Source: Protopterus annectens
Lineage: Eukaryota > Chordata > Ceratodontiformes > Protopteridae
DNA length: 64,000 nt
Assembly: GCF_019279795.1 (NCBI RefSeq)
Contig: NC_056744.1
Location: forward strand, 1,507,198,838 to 1,507,262,837
Direction: 5' to 3'
The position numbers and the translations under genes were made by a program. The stretch's first letter is position 1; every line of letters starts with the position of its first letter. The notes under the pieces were generated by a model. That model had not been told where the DNA came from and ran no database searches. It saw only the letters and a list, made by a program, of their open reading frames with translations. Of this stretch, positions 13,801-26,149 are shown piece by piece.

Positions 13801-16800
13801 GGGTTTTTGTTTAAAAATTTTTAAGTTTTAGAGTTTCATATTATTTGGTGTCTGAATGTTAAATACCAAAAAATCGGGCCATTACTTTTGGTAAAGAAAA
13901 TTCCGTGTTAATTTTAATTTAAATTATGGGTGGTTGGTTAGAGGATATAAGTCTGGGAGGGGGGCATAGTGGAACATTGCCACCTTCCCAATGCTTTTTT
14001 GTAAAAATAAAATTAAAGGTTTTTCAGTATTGGGGGAATGAAGACTTTAATAGGATTGGGGGTTTTTGGTTAAATTTGGTAATTTTAACCCTATAGCGGG
14101 CCCAGGGGGGCTTATTGGGGACGGGGGGGAAAAGCTCCCCGATGCTGTGTTTGTTTCAAAAATTGTTTTACTTGGGGCTTGACCTAATGGAATTCCTGAT
14201 TTGTTATGGTAAAGATTACCTTTTTACTGGGCCGGTGGGGACCCAATTGGAATTGGGAAACAAAGCCCAGCTAGTACTCTGTGTCCTTAGGAATTATTCT
14301 GTATGGCCCTATCTCATTTCCCCATTTATTTTAAGTGAGTTTTAATTTTTTCATTATTCCTGGCTTTCAGCTCCTTTGAAAAAAAAGGGAAAGGGCTTTT
14401 TTAAAATTAGCCACGGGCATTGTGTCAAATTTTTTTATTATTTGAACGGTTTTAGATTCATTTTTTATAAGAAAAGTATTAAAGTTGAAAAACTCTTAGG
14501 TAAGTTATGCCCCTTTTCAACCCACAGGGAAAAGATTTTTGTCAATTTAGAAATGCATGGTTTAAAAAATCCTTTTTTTGGGAAAGGTTTTTAAAATTTT
14601 TTGCGATTTGTTTTTTTAAACAGTATAGGTTTTTAAGGTGCAAAGGAATGATGGATTTTAATTCCAAACAGTTTTATACTGAAAAAATGTATTAGCTTTT
14701 TTAAACAAGGTTTCATTAAAAATTATATTTTAGAAACTTACATATAAGTAGGGGCCCTTAAATGGGTGAAACGGAGAGGGAAAAGTAAAGGGACTCCTAA
14801 AGACAAAATCTTTCAAGGGAACAAAAGGGTTTAGAAGCTTAAACAAGAAAAAAGAAAAGAAGTTCAAACCACCAAGTGGAACGAAAAGCTATCTTTAAAA
14901 CCCCTCAAAAACCCTGAAAAAAACCCAATTAAATTTAATTCTAAAAGGATTTAATCATTCGGATTTTCAAAAAATTTAAAAGCCCCCTGGAACTGAAAGA
15001 AAAAAAAAAAACCACCAAGTAAAAAAAATAAGAAAATAATATCTTTTTCCCTTTCTTTCTTACCTCTGAATCAAAACCTTGATTTTTTAAAAAACCCCAA
15101 AGGGGGGAATTTTTGGGGGACTTTTTATTTTTTTAAACTTTTAAAATTAACCAAAAACCAGTCTAATAAAAAAAAAGCTTTTGGGTTACATGTGTACGGG
15201 TGCATCCTCAAGGGGCTGAGGGTAAAAAGGGATAACCCAAGAAGGGATCATTAGGGTCTTAAAAACCCATTTAAATGAAAAAATTACGGGAAAAACCAGG
15301 GTCTAAAAAAAAGGAATGGGGGGGGGGTAATAGTGAAATTGTGAAAAACCTTTCCTTTTTTTGGAAACAGGGGTTTAAGGAAAATCCAGAGGAGCGGGGA
15401 TAGTGGGAAAGAAAAAGGGAAGAGAAGAACAAAAAAAGAAAACCTTCTAAAGGGATGAATGAAAACCAAAAATATTTCAAAGGGGCAAAGACCCTTTCAT
15501 TTTGAAAAAAATTGTTCGGTAGTCCAAAAAAAAAAAAGGGGATTTCCCGGAGAAAGGGCCCCAAAGCAACCCTTAATTTGGTAATCCCCTAAAAAAAGTT
15601 CACTCAAAGAACAAACGCAGGGTCATTGATTGGGAACCCATTGCTACGCACCCAAATTTTAAAGGAAACCTTAAAAAGGGGCAGCCTCAAAATAGCCCAA
15701 ATCCCTGAAATTTGTCCATCACCTAAGGGGCCAAGTCGAAGCAAAAAATGCAAAAATTAAATCATGATTAAGAAAAGACCATTTACATCGTTTTTTCTTG
15801 GCATTAAAGGTATGTTTTTGAATTATCTCAACCCTGTTCAACTTTTTTTTCCCTTTTTAATTAATTGATAATTTTTCAAAGTTGAAAGCAATATCATTTT
15901 ATTTTTTTTTTACCCCACCATTTAAAGTTTTTGTCAAATTAAATTTTCCCGGGTTTGGGTTTCCCAAAAAAACCAAACTTTCCAAAAAAAAGGGTAATCA
16001 ATAAAAATTAAAAATGTTCTAATTTACACTAAACCCAACCTTTTTCTCCAAACATTAAAACCCTTTTTCTGCATTTTTTCCTTTTTACCAGGTGTTGGAG
16101 GGCTTTTTCCTTTTAAACCCAGTAAAGTCATACCAAATGTTACCTTTTTTTTCCCATTTTTATAAGCAAAAACCCCTAGGGCAACTTTTATTTTTTCCCT
16201 GCTTTTTTTTTTTAAATACCCAACCCTTTATAAAGGGGGTTTTTTTTCAAATTTCTTCATGTAAGGTCAAAAAAATTAAACAAGTCACTTTCCCAAAAAC
16301 TGATATCAAAAAGAAACCACATAAAAAAAGTTTTTTTCTTGTTTTATTTTGATTCTTTACACTTTTACTACAAGAGCCCTTTAACCCAAAGGGGGGTCTT
16401 AGTCCACCCCTCAAAAAATAGGAAGGGGGAATATTAAAAAGGGAAACGGGGCTTTAAAATAATATCCTTTTAATGGTAAATTCTATTTTAAAAACCCTCT
16501 TAAAAAACATTGTGTAACTTTTTAACTTTATAAATTTTTTAAATACTAAAAAAAAGGAAGAAGTTTATATAAAAAGAAAAAATTAAAAGAAAAGGATTAA
16601 AATTATGGTCCAGAAATGGGAAATTATAAATCAAACCTCTTCCCCAACCTTTTAGAAATTACCCCAAAAGACATAAAACAAAAACAGAAGCAACTTTAGA
16701 AAAGGGAATCCCCAAATCAAAATTCAATTTTGATTTACCCGAAGTAAATTTTGGAGATAAACCCAAAGGTTAGGGGGGCCTTTCAACTTAACAACCAGAG

Positions 16801-17480
16801 GCCAAAAAAATTTTATTTAGAACCAAAAAATGAAAAATAAAAACCAAACAAAATTACTCAAAACTCTTGTAGGGGGAGGGAATGGGGGAAACAATAAGAT
16901 AAAGGTCATCACTGAAAAACGGGCAAAGGGGTGGGGAAGAATTAAGGGGCAAAAATAAACAGGCATTAATGAAACTAACAGTTTGGAGGTGAAAAGCAGA
17001 AATGAGGGGAAAATTATGGGGAAAAAGGTATAAATTTCAATGCTGGCCGGGAAAGTAAGGAAAAGTCCAGCAAAATACATGCATCGGGAAAAATTACTAG
17101 ACGGGATTTGAGGCTTTCAAGTAAACCTTCTAGAAAGGATAAAGTAAAATTTGGGATCTGTGTGCCGTTTGTAAGGGCCCTTGGTCCATTTTCAAAAAAC
17201 CAGCAGTTGAACAATCTCCCCAAAAGTGTTATGGGTCTTTGGGAGGTATATTCTTTTTTTAGAGGTCCAAAGATACGTTTAGTTTAAAAAATAACGGTTT
17301 GCTTTTTTGGGGGGTCAGGATTTAAACCCTTTGCCTATTTTGTGTGTTTGGGTTACCTTTGGTTACAAATGTGAAAATCTTTGGTTATCCTTGGCTTTTA
17401 CTTTTCTCTCAAAGAAGCCCTTGGAAGTTTTGACAAGTTTTCTTATTTGCCTGTTGAGGCTGAGGATTGTGCTTTTCCAT
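7890..17480. other. sequence block of suspected poor quality
   Basis: For about 9.6 kb, runs of three to ten identical bases occur everywhere (strings such as AAAACCCC, GGGGTTTT, CCCCCCCCC), with abrupt return to normal texture on both sides. No open frame shows a recognisable protein family. The minus-strand CR1-like LINE at 17985-18428 seems to run into the right side of this block and then becomes unreadable. Part of the right end of the 33.5-kb repeat has the same texture, and there its cleaner duplicate shows the runs to be errors. I therefore read the block as a low-quality consensus. A true low-complexity or highly mutated region cannot be excluded. Confidence 0.65.
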
Positions 17481-18470
17481 TGTCAGGGCCTCGCCTTTGT
17501 TTTCTTGGACAGTAACCCTTTTTGCATTTATTTTAAAGTTTGTTGATGCTGGATGTTCACCATGGCAGATTGTTTTTACTTGGGGATCTGACTTTGATTC
17601 TTTCTGGTACAGCCAAACTTACACACTTATACAAGGGATTGTACAGTGCTTTAGTGTAAGCTTCAGCATAGTTACCACTTCCAGCTTAGGTTGGTGTTTG
17701 GAATGCATTTATACCTTCACCTAGGAGGGTATTTGCCTTGGTGATGTTTTTTAGTCTGATTTCACCCTTTCTGAGTTTTGGTGTAGCACCAGCTGGAAGA
17801 TGACTCAGTCGTGGTCAGTTTTAACTAATGAGGGTCTGACAGTTGTGCCAGTGCATCTGTTTGATATGTTGGTGAGGACCAGATCTAGAATGTTTGCTAC
17901 TCTTTTCGGGGTATGGTTTATTTGTTCCAGGGTATTTGCATTAACAAAGTCAAGGAACATTTGCTCTAGCGAGTTAGGGCTAACTTAGGTTTCCCAGTTG
18001 ATCATGGTGGGATAATTGAAATCACTCATAACCACTGTGTTCGGTAAAATTTGGATTGCCTCCAGTTTGATCAAGTAGGCTTCATGGGTAGCGTGACCAA
18101 TGTGGGGGGATCCATAACTGGCTATGACGTGAATGGAGGTGTTACCCAATGTAACCTTGACCTGGAGTAACTCTATGGATTTGTCCAGTCTAACTATACG
18201 GGAGGTGAATTTATCTCTAATATCGATTAAAACACAATCTCCTTTGGTTTTTACATGTTGATTTTGCAGTCTAAAGGTGTGAAAGGCATTGTATTCTTGC
18301 AAGGTTGGAGTACTCTCTGAGGGCTTGAACCAGATTTCAGTGATGGCACAGACATTTACATCTTCTAGTGATAGAAGTGCTTCCAGGGAGTACAGCTTTT
18401 GGTTTAAGCTCTTAGCATTTAGCAGCATGACCCTTATACAGCTCCCCCAAACATATTCAGTGAATTTAGT
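17290..18470 (-). mobile_element. CR1-like LINE, endonuclease part (copy 1)
   Basis: Read from high to low coordinates, this encodes the amino-terminal endonuclease of a CR1-group ORF2. An open segment at 18428-17985 begins M-L-L-N-A-K-S-L and contains V-C-A-I-T-E-I-W-F and S-D-F-N-Y-P-T, the second being a changed form of the catalytic G-D-F-N-Y-P. After a frame change, I-L-D-L-V-L-T-N and a T-D-H remnant of the S-D-H motif follow toward 17800. Below about 17650 only fragments such as N-K-R-K-K-L and F-E-R-K-V-K can be read, and reading is lost in the suspect block. It is more diverged than the other CR1-like copies, with G-to-S in G-D-F and D for G in G-G-G-V. Confidence 0.85.
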
Positions 18471-18471
18471 T

Positions 18472-18775
18472 CACACCATAGCTCTCAACCTCTTAGCACA
18501 AAAAACTGGACAAAGCCAATAACTGGGAATACAGCCCCAAAAATAGAGACAAATTTCAAATATTGATCTTATAAACTTAGAAAATTGCTGGAATAAAAGG
18601 ATTTGTGTTACCATGTATTTTCTGAAGAATATGAAGTCTGAAATTCAAATACCTGTCATTATTTACTGAATTCAATCCTTTAATGATTTGCCACAAAAAT
18701 CCAGAAAACCAGAGATTCTATGAGTAGCAGAAAAGAACAAAAATATGAAGCAAAAATCTGGACAGTTTTCATAAG
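18472..18775 (+). mobile_element. unclassified ~300-bp interspersed repeat (copy A)
   Basis: It starts with CATAGCTCTCAACCTCTTAG, continues with AAAACTGGACAAAGCC, and ends near CAAAAATCTGGACAG. It aligns along its length with copies at 46872 and 59561, and its head matches the triplet at 1588-1802. In the 59561 copy the two ends look like short inverted repeats (CATAGCTCTTAACC and, in reverse complement, CATACCTCTCTACT), which suggests a non-autonomous DNA transposon. It abuts the 5' side of the copy 1 LINE. Confidence 0.65.
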
Positions 18776-18853
18776 TGGTGGTGGGTTGGGAATTCAGGCT
18801 CTTGCTTTTGAGCCTGAGTAACTCTAGCCACCAGATATATTTAACTGGGGCAT

Positions 18854-18856
<3 letters not shown>

Positions 18857-18936
<80 letters not shown>
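18857..18936. repeat. (AC)n microsatellite
   Basis: Forty uninterrupted AC units. The minus-strand Val-Cys open frames here are repeat artefacts. Confidence 0.98.
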
Positions 18937-18939
<3 letters not shown>

Positions 18940-18967
18940 TAAGTGGAATATCCCTATATAATAAAAC

Positions 18968-19520
18968 ATTCTTACTGAAGTTGGTGTGCCTTGTTTGCTG
19001 TGGCATAGACTGGATTTGGACCTGCTGGATCTAGCTTTGTTTGTGTAACTTGAGCACTAATCCAGGCATTCTCTAAAGTATTCAATTGTATTTATTACTG
19101 CTTGGTAGTAACTTGATTAAAGTGTAGCTATCATTCTAAGTATTTTGGATTAAGCACTTGGGCTTCAGACCAGTTGTTTTACATTAGGAAGGTTTGTGGC
19201 ATGCACTGTGGTGGCAGGACAGGTAGCTTTCATCCTTCTAAGTTGGGAACTGCTGATTGAGAGCCCAGTGTCTGTTATTCTTAAAGTGTATTAGTTCTGG
19301 TTTAAGCACTTGGGCTTCAGGCCAGTTATTTTACATTAAGAAGGTTCGTGGTCTGCACTCTTGTGGGAGAAGAGGCTGGACTCTGCCCTTCTGAGCTGGG
19401 AATTTCTGGTTAAAGGTTTATAGTGCCTGAATATTTGAACTGTATCTTACTGAAATTGGTACACCTTGTTTGCTGTAGCATAGACTAGATCCAGGCCTGC
19501 TGAATCTAGCTTTGTTTATA
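18968..19520 (+). repeat. nested direct repeats upstream of CR1 copy 2
   Basis: Two pairs of imperfect direct repeats are interleaved. TTACTGAARTTGGTRYRCCTTG occurs at about 18973 and 19446, each followed by GCATAGACT and by GAATCTAGC or GGATCTAGC. TTAAGCACTTGGGCTTCAG occurs near 19151 and 19301, each followed by CCAGTT and TTTTACATTA. They lie just upstream of the ORF1 start of the plus-strand CR1-like element. I infer duplicated 5' UTR or promoter units of that LINE, or duplication of the host site. Confidence 0.65.
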
Positions 19521-19832
19521 TGCTTGTTGTTTGTTTGCTTGTTATTTCCCTGGAACGCTAATTCCACCTAATACATGGCTTCTCAGTGCTTCTGTGGATC
19601 ACTAGTGATATCTGCATTGCTTACTGTACTTATTTCCTTGTTTCACTTGAAAGAAAGTTACTGTTTGTTGTTTTTGCATTTAAGTTGCCTGTAACACATT
19701 GCACTTAAGTTACCTGGCACTTGCTCACTAAAGCAATTATATAAGTCAGCACTAAAAATTAAAAGCACTACACCCTCACTCCCCACTGGCCCTTGTTTTC
19801 AATTATTAAGGAATTCCCAATATTATTCTAGC

Positions 19833-20774
19833 ATGTCCAAAGGTCAGTTGTCAATCTCTCTGGTCCAGCTGGTGAATCTGGGAATCTTGAGGCAATGTTA
19901 CAACTGCCTCATGTACACAGACAACCTCTCCTCCTCCCAACAAATTCCAACACATGTGAGAGATGCAACCATATAGCCAAACTGGAGGCTAAGCTCTCTC
20001 AACTCAGTACTGGCATAACCAGTCAGGAGGAGAAGGAAACCACACTCACTACAATTCCAGTCTCACATAGACCTACCACGACAGCAAACCAAACACATAA
20101 TCACACAAAAACATACTTGGAGGCTCTAAATAAAGATCTGCCTAAGCAGCATAGACCTTCAAAGCAGACACCCAAGCAACTGCTACCCCAAAACAAAACA
20201 CGTGCAACACATATCTCACAAAGCCAGTGTGCCAAACAGTCACAGCCCTTAAGACTAAACAACACACCTGATATACTTGTAATAGGTGACTCTATCATCA
20301 GGCACACTGACGTCCCGCTCACCAGGCTGAACAAGGAGAGGGTCACGGTGAGCAGCCTGTCGGTGCTAGGATCCGCCACATAACACAAGCACTCAGGTCA
20401 CTCCAAGGCAAGTACAAATATGACTCAGTCATTGTTCATGCTGGTGTGAATGACCTGAGACTACCTCCCTGGACTACATGAAAAGAGACATAAAGGAGCT
20501 CTCTGAGCATATAGCCCAGGCCGGTGTGACCCTGACCATGAGTAGCATCTTACCCTCACCAAGAATGATGCCACAATATGAAGACAAGATGATCAATTTC
20601 AACAATTGGCTTAAGTACTGGTGTCATTCAAAGGGGATCCAATGCCTGTCAGCTTGGGATGATATGCTCGACAAGCCACGATGCTTCACTAGGGACGGCT
20701 TGCACCTGTCACCCCTGGGCTTTCGGATATTGGCAAAGGCTCTTGCTACCCCCATAGTGCCTTTTTTAGGCTAA
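19833..20774 (+). pseudogene. CR1-like ORF1 with SGNH-esterase motifs (copy 2)
   Basis: The start is set at ATG 19833 because the minus-strand copy 3 begins with the same M-x-K-G-Q-L peptide. A frameshift follows within 25 codons. A C-E-R-C pair and a short K-L-E-A-K-L helix come next, then a Thr/Gln-rich linker. The esterase blocks are visible: G-D-S at 20285-20293, a G-V-N-D block at 20443-20454, and D-G-L-H (catalytic Asp codon 20694, His codon 20703). SGNH-type esterase domains are known in ORF1 proteins of CR1-like LINEs. At least two frameshifts separate the blocks, so no full protein is made from this copy. Confidence 0.8.
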
Positions 20775-20799
20775 ACCTCAAGATGCACTCAAAACTCTC

Positions 20800-22900
20800 C
20801 TTAGCATGGAGAACATCGATATCTGTGCAGTAACAGAAACCTGGTTCAGGGCTCCCGAGAGCACCCCAGCACTACCAGGTTATACCTCATACCATGCTTT
20901 TCAGCCCCAAAACTTGGCCCGAACCACAAAAGGAGGGGGAGTATCGATATTCATCAAAGATACCCACACCTCCAGGTTGGTGGCAAAGAAGCATCAGAGA
21001 CTATTCATGTGCAACTAACAGTGGGTAAAACTGCCTTCCAGTTTATAGCCTGCTACAGACCACCCTTCCAAACACAGGAACCCCACTCGGCCTTCCTGAG
21101 AAGACTCTGGAAAATATGAAGGTCTCTCCAAACACCATTATATTGGGCGACTTCAACTACCCAAACATAGACTGGGAGCATTACTCTAGCTCCAACACCC
21201 TAGCCCAAAGGTTCCTAGAATTTATAAACTCAAATGCTATGGAACAACTTGTTACCACTCCCACAAGAGGGGAAAACATACTGGACCTGATCATCACCAA
21301 CATGGGGACTCTATGCTCCAGACCAGAAGTGTATCCCTCACTGGTAAGATCAGACCATAAACTAAGCTCACTGGATATTCCCGACCACACCCCCTGCCCA
21401 GAAAACCACAATGGAAAACTTCTCTAAAGCAAATTTCACACTCCTCAAAACCGAGGTGGAATCCTTCAAAGCCCCCGGGCCTGTGGAAAATACGGCCCAG
21501 ACCACAGAATCCTTTATAAACGCATTCTATGAACACCTTCAGGAATGCATGGATCATGCAATCCCAAATAAAACCAAGACCCAATCTTCCAAAAGCAGAC
21601 GTCCTGTCTGGTGGACCCCAGCCATAAACAAACTATACAATAGAAGGAGGAAGCTACTAAATGATAGAGCAAAATCCCAAAAAGGGAAGGCATCACTGAT
21701 CAGTATTACCAAAAAAACTACGGGCACTCATAAAATTGTCTAAGGCCAGCTTCGAGAGAAAAATTGCACAGGACACTAAGGATAATCACAAGGCTTTCTT
21801 TAGTTATGTTAGGAACCTGGGTGGTAATTCCCAGATATGCTCAGAATTAGTGCAAATGAACAGACCTACCCAACATCCTAGCTGACAGGTTCAGAAACTC
21901 ACCAAAGGGCAAATATCTATCCCAGCAGAGGTGCACATCTCCTGACCTCAAAACACAGCATCAATGGGACCACTCGGGCTTATGATAAGCTACCAGCAAA
22001 CTATAAACCCCCATGTACTAGGTGGTTGCAAACTGGCTCAAGGACTAAACCCACTAGCTGGTCTGCAAAGCTATGGAAAGGATCATCATGGACCTCATAA
22101 ATACAGACACTGGTGCCCACAAGGTTCAGTTCCTGCAGATCCTCTTCTTGTTTGATTTCTTTCTGCAAAGCTATGGAGGAAGGTGGTCCACACAGTCTAC
22201 CTGACCTCGCAAACTTCCTAAGATCTCACCAGCAAAAGCTCACTAGGTGGATTGCAAACTGGCTCAAACAGAACCCACATGGTGAGAAGCCATGGCTCAA
22301 CTACCTGGCACAAGTGTTACAAGGTTCACCTAATGGTATATATGGAGGTACAAAAATAAGGGCTGTGGACACAAGTTGATGACTGCAAACTGGGTCATTT
22401 GACAACCACTCCAAAGGGTTAGAAACAGACAACTATAGCCACCAACTGAAGGCCATTGACAGGGAGTATTGCCTCACTCTCCCTCATACCCATGGTGGTT
22501 CAAGCCCTAGGGATTCAACACAGACCTCAGCAAGTGGAAAACAAAAGCCCACCTAAAGAAGGATTCACATCTAGATCAGATCATGTGCCTTAAAACTCCA
22601 GCTCATCAGTGGATACCCCTTTAGAGGGATCTGTGCCTGACAACTGAAAGACCCCAGTCCAACCCAAGAGGATCAAAGGACATGCTGCCTCAGAAAATCC
22701 AAATCCCGAATCAGTGCTGAGACTTGAACCTCAGCACTGAAATAAATGGACATGCTGGAGAGGGACAGATTCATAACCAGAGGCTCCCTTCACTCTGGAA
22801 TAAATCAGTCCAGGCAGAGTCCCTGTTGACTCTCTTCAAGAGGAATCTTGATGAGTGGATGGGATCGTGATTACCCGGGTATCACTTCTGTGTCACTGTT
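20800..22900 (+). pseudogene. CR1-like ORF2 (endonuclease-RT), broken (copy 2)
   Basis: The endonuclease begins M-E-N-I-D-I-C-A-V-T-E-T-W-F near 20806. It shows G-G-G-V-S-I-F-I-K, then G-D-F-N-Y-P-N-I-D-W-E in the frame opening at 21116, I-L-D-L-I-I-T-N and S-D-H-K-L. It continues to W-W-T-P-A-I-N-K-L-Y-N-R-R-R-K before losing frame at about 21740. The RT region (21750-22400) is rearranged: a segment with C-K-L-A-Q and A-K-L-W appears twice and the palm motifs are missing. The last part, from 22760, matches the C-terminal S-L-F-K-R-N-L-D-E-W-M of other copies. Confidence 0.85.
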
Positions 22901-23393
22901 AGGAGGCACAGTATACTAACCTCGAAAAGGGGCATAGCAAAATAAATTTAAAATGGGTGGCCAAACACATTCTGGCTAGGCTTATAAATGCCCTAGGGCA
23001 GATAGCCTAGTATGAACCTATGAACCTATGAACGAATGTCAATATAACCAAATTCCCTTGAAGAATTTTGTTTTAAACCAACTATGATAGGGGGAAAATG
23101 ATTCTCTTCTGGTGTTACATGTAAATAGTTACTTGTGAATTTTAATATCCAGATTGTTTCTACTACACTTAGTCTGTTTGAATGCTATTTTATGTTTTTT
23201 TTTACTGCCTTTGAGTATTATCACTAATACTGACATACCTTTGCTGATCTTGTATATACCTTTTTGTGCTGTTCTTGGTTTTGCTACAGCCCATTCTTCG
23301 TCCTTTTTGTTTTTTGATATAGTTATCCAATTATATTTTGCCTTGCATTTGTTTAGCAATTCTAACAGCATGACATCATATTTTAAATTATGA

Positions 23394-23920
23394 AATGTAT
23401 TTATTTATTTCCAGTTTGATTACAGGGGAAGTCCACTGGGCCCAGAGAGTCCATTTTCAGTGGAGGCCCAGGGAGAAAAGCTCCATGAAACAGATTACAG
23501 TAAAGTCCAATAAAATAGGGTACAACTACAAATACATATCAAATAATATAAAGTGTGAGCAATATTGCCCATAGTGGAAAAATATCGTGCAGATACATTT
23601 TAACAAATTCACACAGTTAAAGTCAAAGTCAAAAGCTATTTACAATATCTACAGAGTGTGAGAGATTGTATTGGAATTAGCTATAGAAGCTTATAGCCAG
23701 CTATAAGGTGCTTAGGTTCTCAGGAGGATACCCTCCCAGCGGCTTATTTTAAAGAGTTCTAGGTAGGGAGAATGCAGTTACATTTTCATTTGGAGAAGAG
23801 GTAGGTGTAAAGCTGTGTTTTGAAGTTGTTTGTATTTGACATTGTCTTTAGTGTGGAAGGGAGAGAGTTCCATTTCTTACCTAAGGAGAAGGAGAAGAGA
23901 AGTTGTCCAGCAGGATGTTT
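23394..23920 (-). mobile_element. L2-like LINE 3' end (5'-truncated)
   Basis: On the minus strand it ends in an AAATAAATAAATA tail at 23394-23410. It contains GGAGCTTTTCTCC, then TCCACTGAAAATGG, the same 3' UTR signature as the L2-like element ending at 57012. Further upstream (minus strand, about 23870) it reads W-N-S-L-P-S-T-L-K, typical of the LINE ORF2 C-terminus. Everything 5' of this is missing. Confidence 0.75.
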
Positions 23921-25696
23921 GTTTTTCAAAAATTTAATTCAGATGTAAAATAAGATAAACAAATAAATAATTTTTCAGTAGTGTAACAGAAAAATGAATG
24001 GGGATGGATAGCATAAAGAGGAACTAGTAAGGTTTAGTGGTAGAGGAGACTAAGATGAGAGGGACAGTGGCAAAAGGTAAGAGAAGATTGGAAAAGCTGT
24101 ACGGGGGAAGATAACAGAATAAGAATATAAACAGTTCTGTTGTGATTGAGAGGGTGAGAGTGAAATGTCTGTTGAAATAAAGAGACCAAAAAAATTGCCT
24201 GGAGATGGGATTGTAAATGAAAGATGTAAAAAAGTTGATAGAAGTTTATTGGAGAAGTTTGGGAAAGAGATGTAAACCTCCAACACACTACATATAAGAG
24301 CTGAAAACTCTGTGGCTCGTATGTAATTCTGCCTGAATTCCATTCTCCAAAAGCTGTTGGAGCCAAATGATTATGTGGCTGATTCCAAACTGAAGGATGG
24401 CTGAACTTCACATATTAGGTTAGCTAAATCTGTCCATATAAAAGGACCTGCTGATCCTATGACTCAACTGATGCTACATCCAGAGCAGCAATGCTGAGAT
24501 TGTTTTTAAGAATGTATGCCTTGTTTGTGTGTTACTGTCTTTTACTATTTTGGGGCCTTTGCTCCCCAAATTTTGACAAGCTTTGTCCTGATTTCTTGCA
24601 CTAACAGTTGGCAGGTATAAGGCGCTTGCATCCGATAAGAGCATCGTTATCCTATCTTTTTATTTTCTCATAAGAACCTAACCTCTCCGAGAAGAGGCAT
24701 CTTGCACGGTAAACCTGTGCAAAACCTCCCCAGATCACATAAATCCAAATTTGGTATTGATCCCACTTATAGCATTCTTACGTCAGAGACATATTTGCAG
24801 TAAACCTGTGCAAAAACCTCAGATCCATACATCAAACTTATGAAGTGATCCCCTTCGCCAGCACAAGAAAAGGTCCTTCTTTAAAATTATATTGATTTTT
24901 TGTACAATAGAACTTGGCCTTTGTATACTATTATTAAAATTATAAGGCAAGCAATGATAGGATTAATTTAGCGACTGCCATTTAAGCTATTTGGATTTCC
25001 CTGTATCGTCTTGCTTTAAAATGATTTACTTACAAGGCCTTTGTCATTTTAAGCTAAGGTTTGCACATAGAATATAATCTCTTATGAACACTTGGTCTGT
25101 TTTATATCTCTATTGTTATGTTTTACTAAGTGAAAAGTTATCATTCTTTGGTTTAATGGTTCAATTTCAGTGTGGGTTTATATATTTTGCCATAAGCTTA
25201 TTTTTACTTTCTCAAGTAATGTAAAAGAAATGCAGGAGATTTGTTCTGTTTTTCACTGATGTCTTATTTGTATTTAATCGCAATCTATTCAAAGTTTAGT
25301 TATAATTTTTCCCTGCATTAGAAAATAATACCATCAACCACAGGTTAAGTTGTTTCCTTCCTTTGACAAAACCACAGTTAATCATGATATTGCAAAACTT
25401 ATATTGTATCTCCTTTGTTGCAACACAATATAGATTCTATGAATACAAGGTAATCTCTGCCTCATTTCATTTTTGTTAAAGTTAATTGCTTTAGAATTAT
25501 TTTATTTCCATTTACATTTGTTTACCGGGTAGTGTCAGCCTGGCGGGGCCCTGGTTTCAGCAGAGACGGAGAAGCTCAAGACAAGTGGCTGATGAGCAGT
25601 TTCACATGAATGATATCCACTGGAAGTATAAGCTGGAATACATGCATCGTTGGAGTAGAAGTAGTCAGCCTGGGTGGGTACAGGAGCATGACACAG

Positions 25697-25697
<1 letters not shown>
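23921..25697. other. no gene seen; small imperfect repeat
   Basis: AT-rich DNA without a supported gene. A short motif (GTAAACCTGTGCAAAA followed by CCTC and CAGATC) occurs near 24709 and again near 24799, probably a local duplication of about 90 bp. Confidence 0.5.
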
Positions 25698-25698
<1 letters not shown>

Positions 25699-25794
<96 letters not shown>

Positions 25795-25803
25795 AATAAA
25801 TAA

Positions 25804-25849
<46 letters not shown>
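25699..25849. repeat. compound (TG)n-(AT)n-(TG)n microsatellite
   Basis: Eighty-nine bases of TG, then a TAAATAAATA spacer with an AT run, then 25 bases of TG. All overlapping open frames are artefacts. Confidence 0.97.
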
Positions 25850-26149
25850 AGTACATATATGTATATAGGTTTACCATCAAAATTTTGAAGGCTTGTGTCA
25901 GAAAATTGTGTGGCCAAAAGGCAGTTTTCAGAGATTCACAATGCCAAACTTGAATAATATGAAATCATAATGAAAGTAAAGCTTGATTTGTTATTATGAG
26001 TTTGGCATTCTGAATGGAGATTGCAGTATTTATTTTATAGGTTCATAGGTTCATAGGTAGGTACTAGGCTATTGGCCCTATGGCCTATACAAGCCTAGCC
26101 AAAAAGGTACCCTGGCTTTCACCACCCAAGAAAATTATTTTCCTGTGCC

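Larger units (their letters stand above)
19833..23034 (+). mobile_element. CR1-like LINE (copy 2), nearly full span but decayed
   Basis: The element holds ORF1 (esterase type), a deletion joining ORF1 to ORF2, an endonuclease, a scrambled reverse transcriptase part, and a 3' end with a terminal octamer-like tail (CTATGAAC repeated at 23011-23033). The same tail closes the copies at 26037 and 55707, so the 3' end is certain. Tandem 3' octamers without poly-A are characteristic of the CR1 group. Frameshifts, stops and rearrangement in 21750-22700 make it non-autonomous. Confidence 0.9.

Noticed and set aside
23129-23371. Minus-strand 80-codon Lys-rich frame
   Set aside because: It has no start context, no family resemblance that I can defend, and lies outside the L2 fragment.
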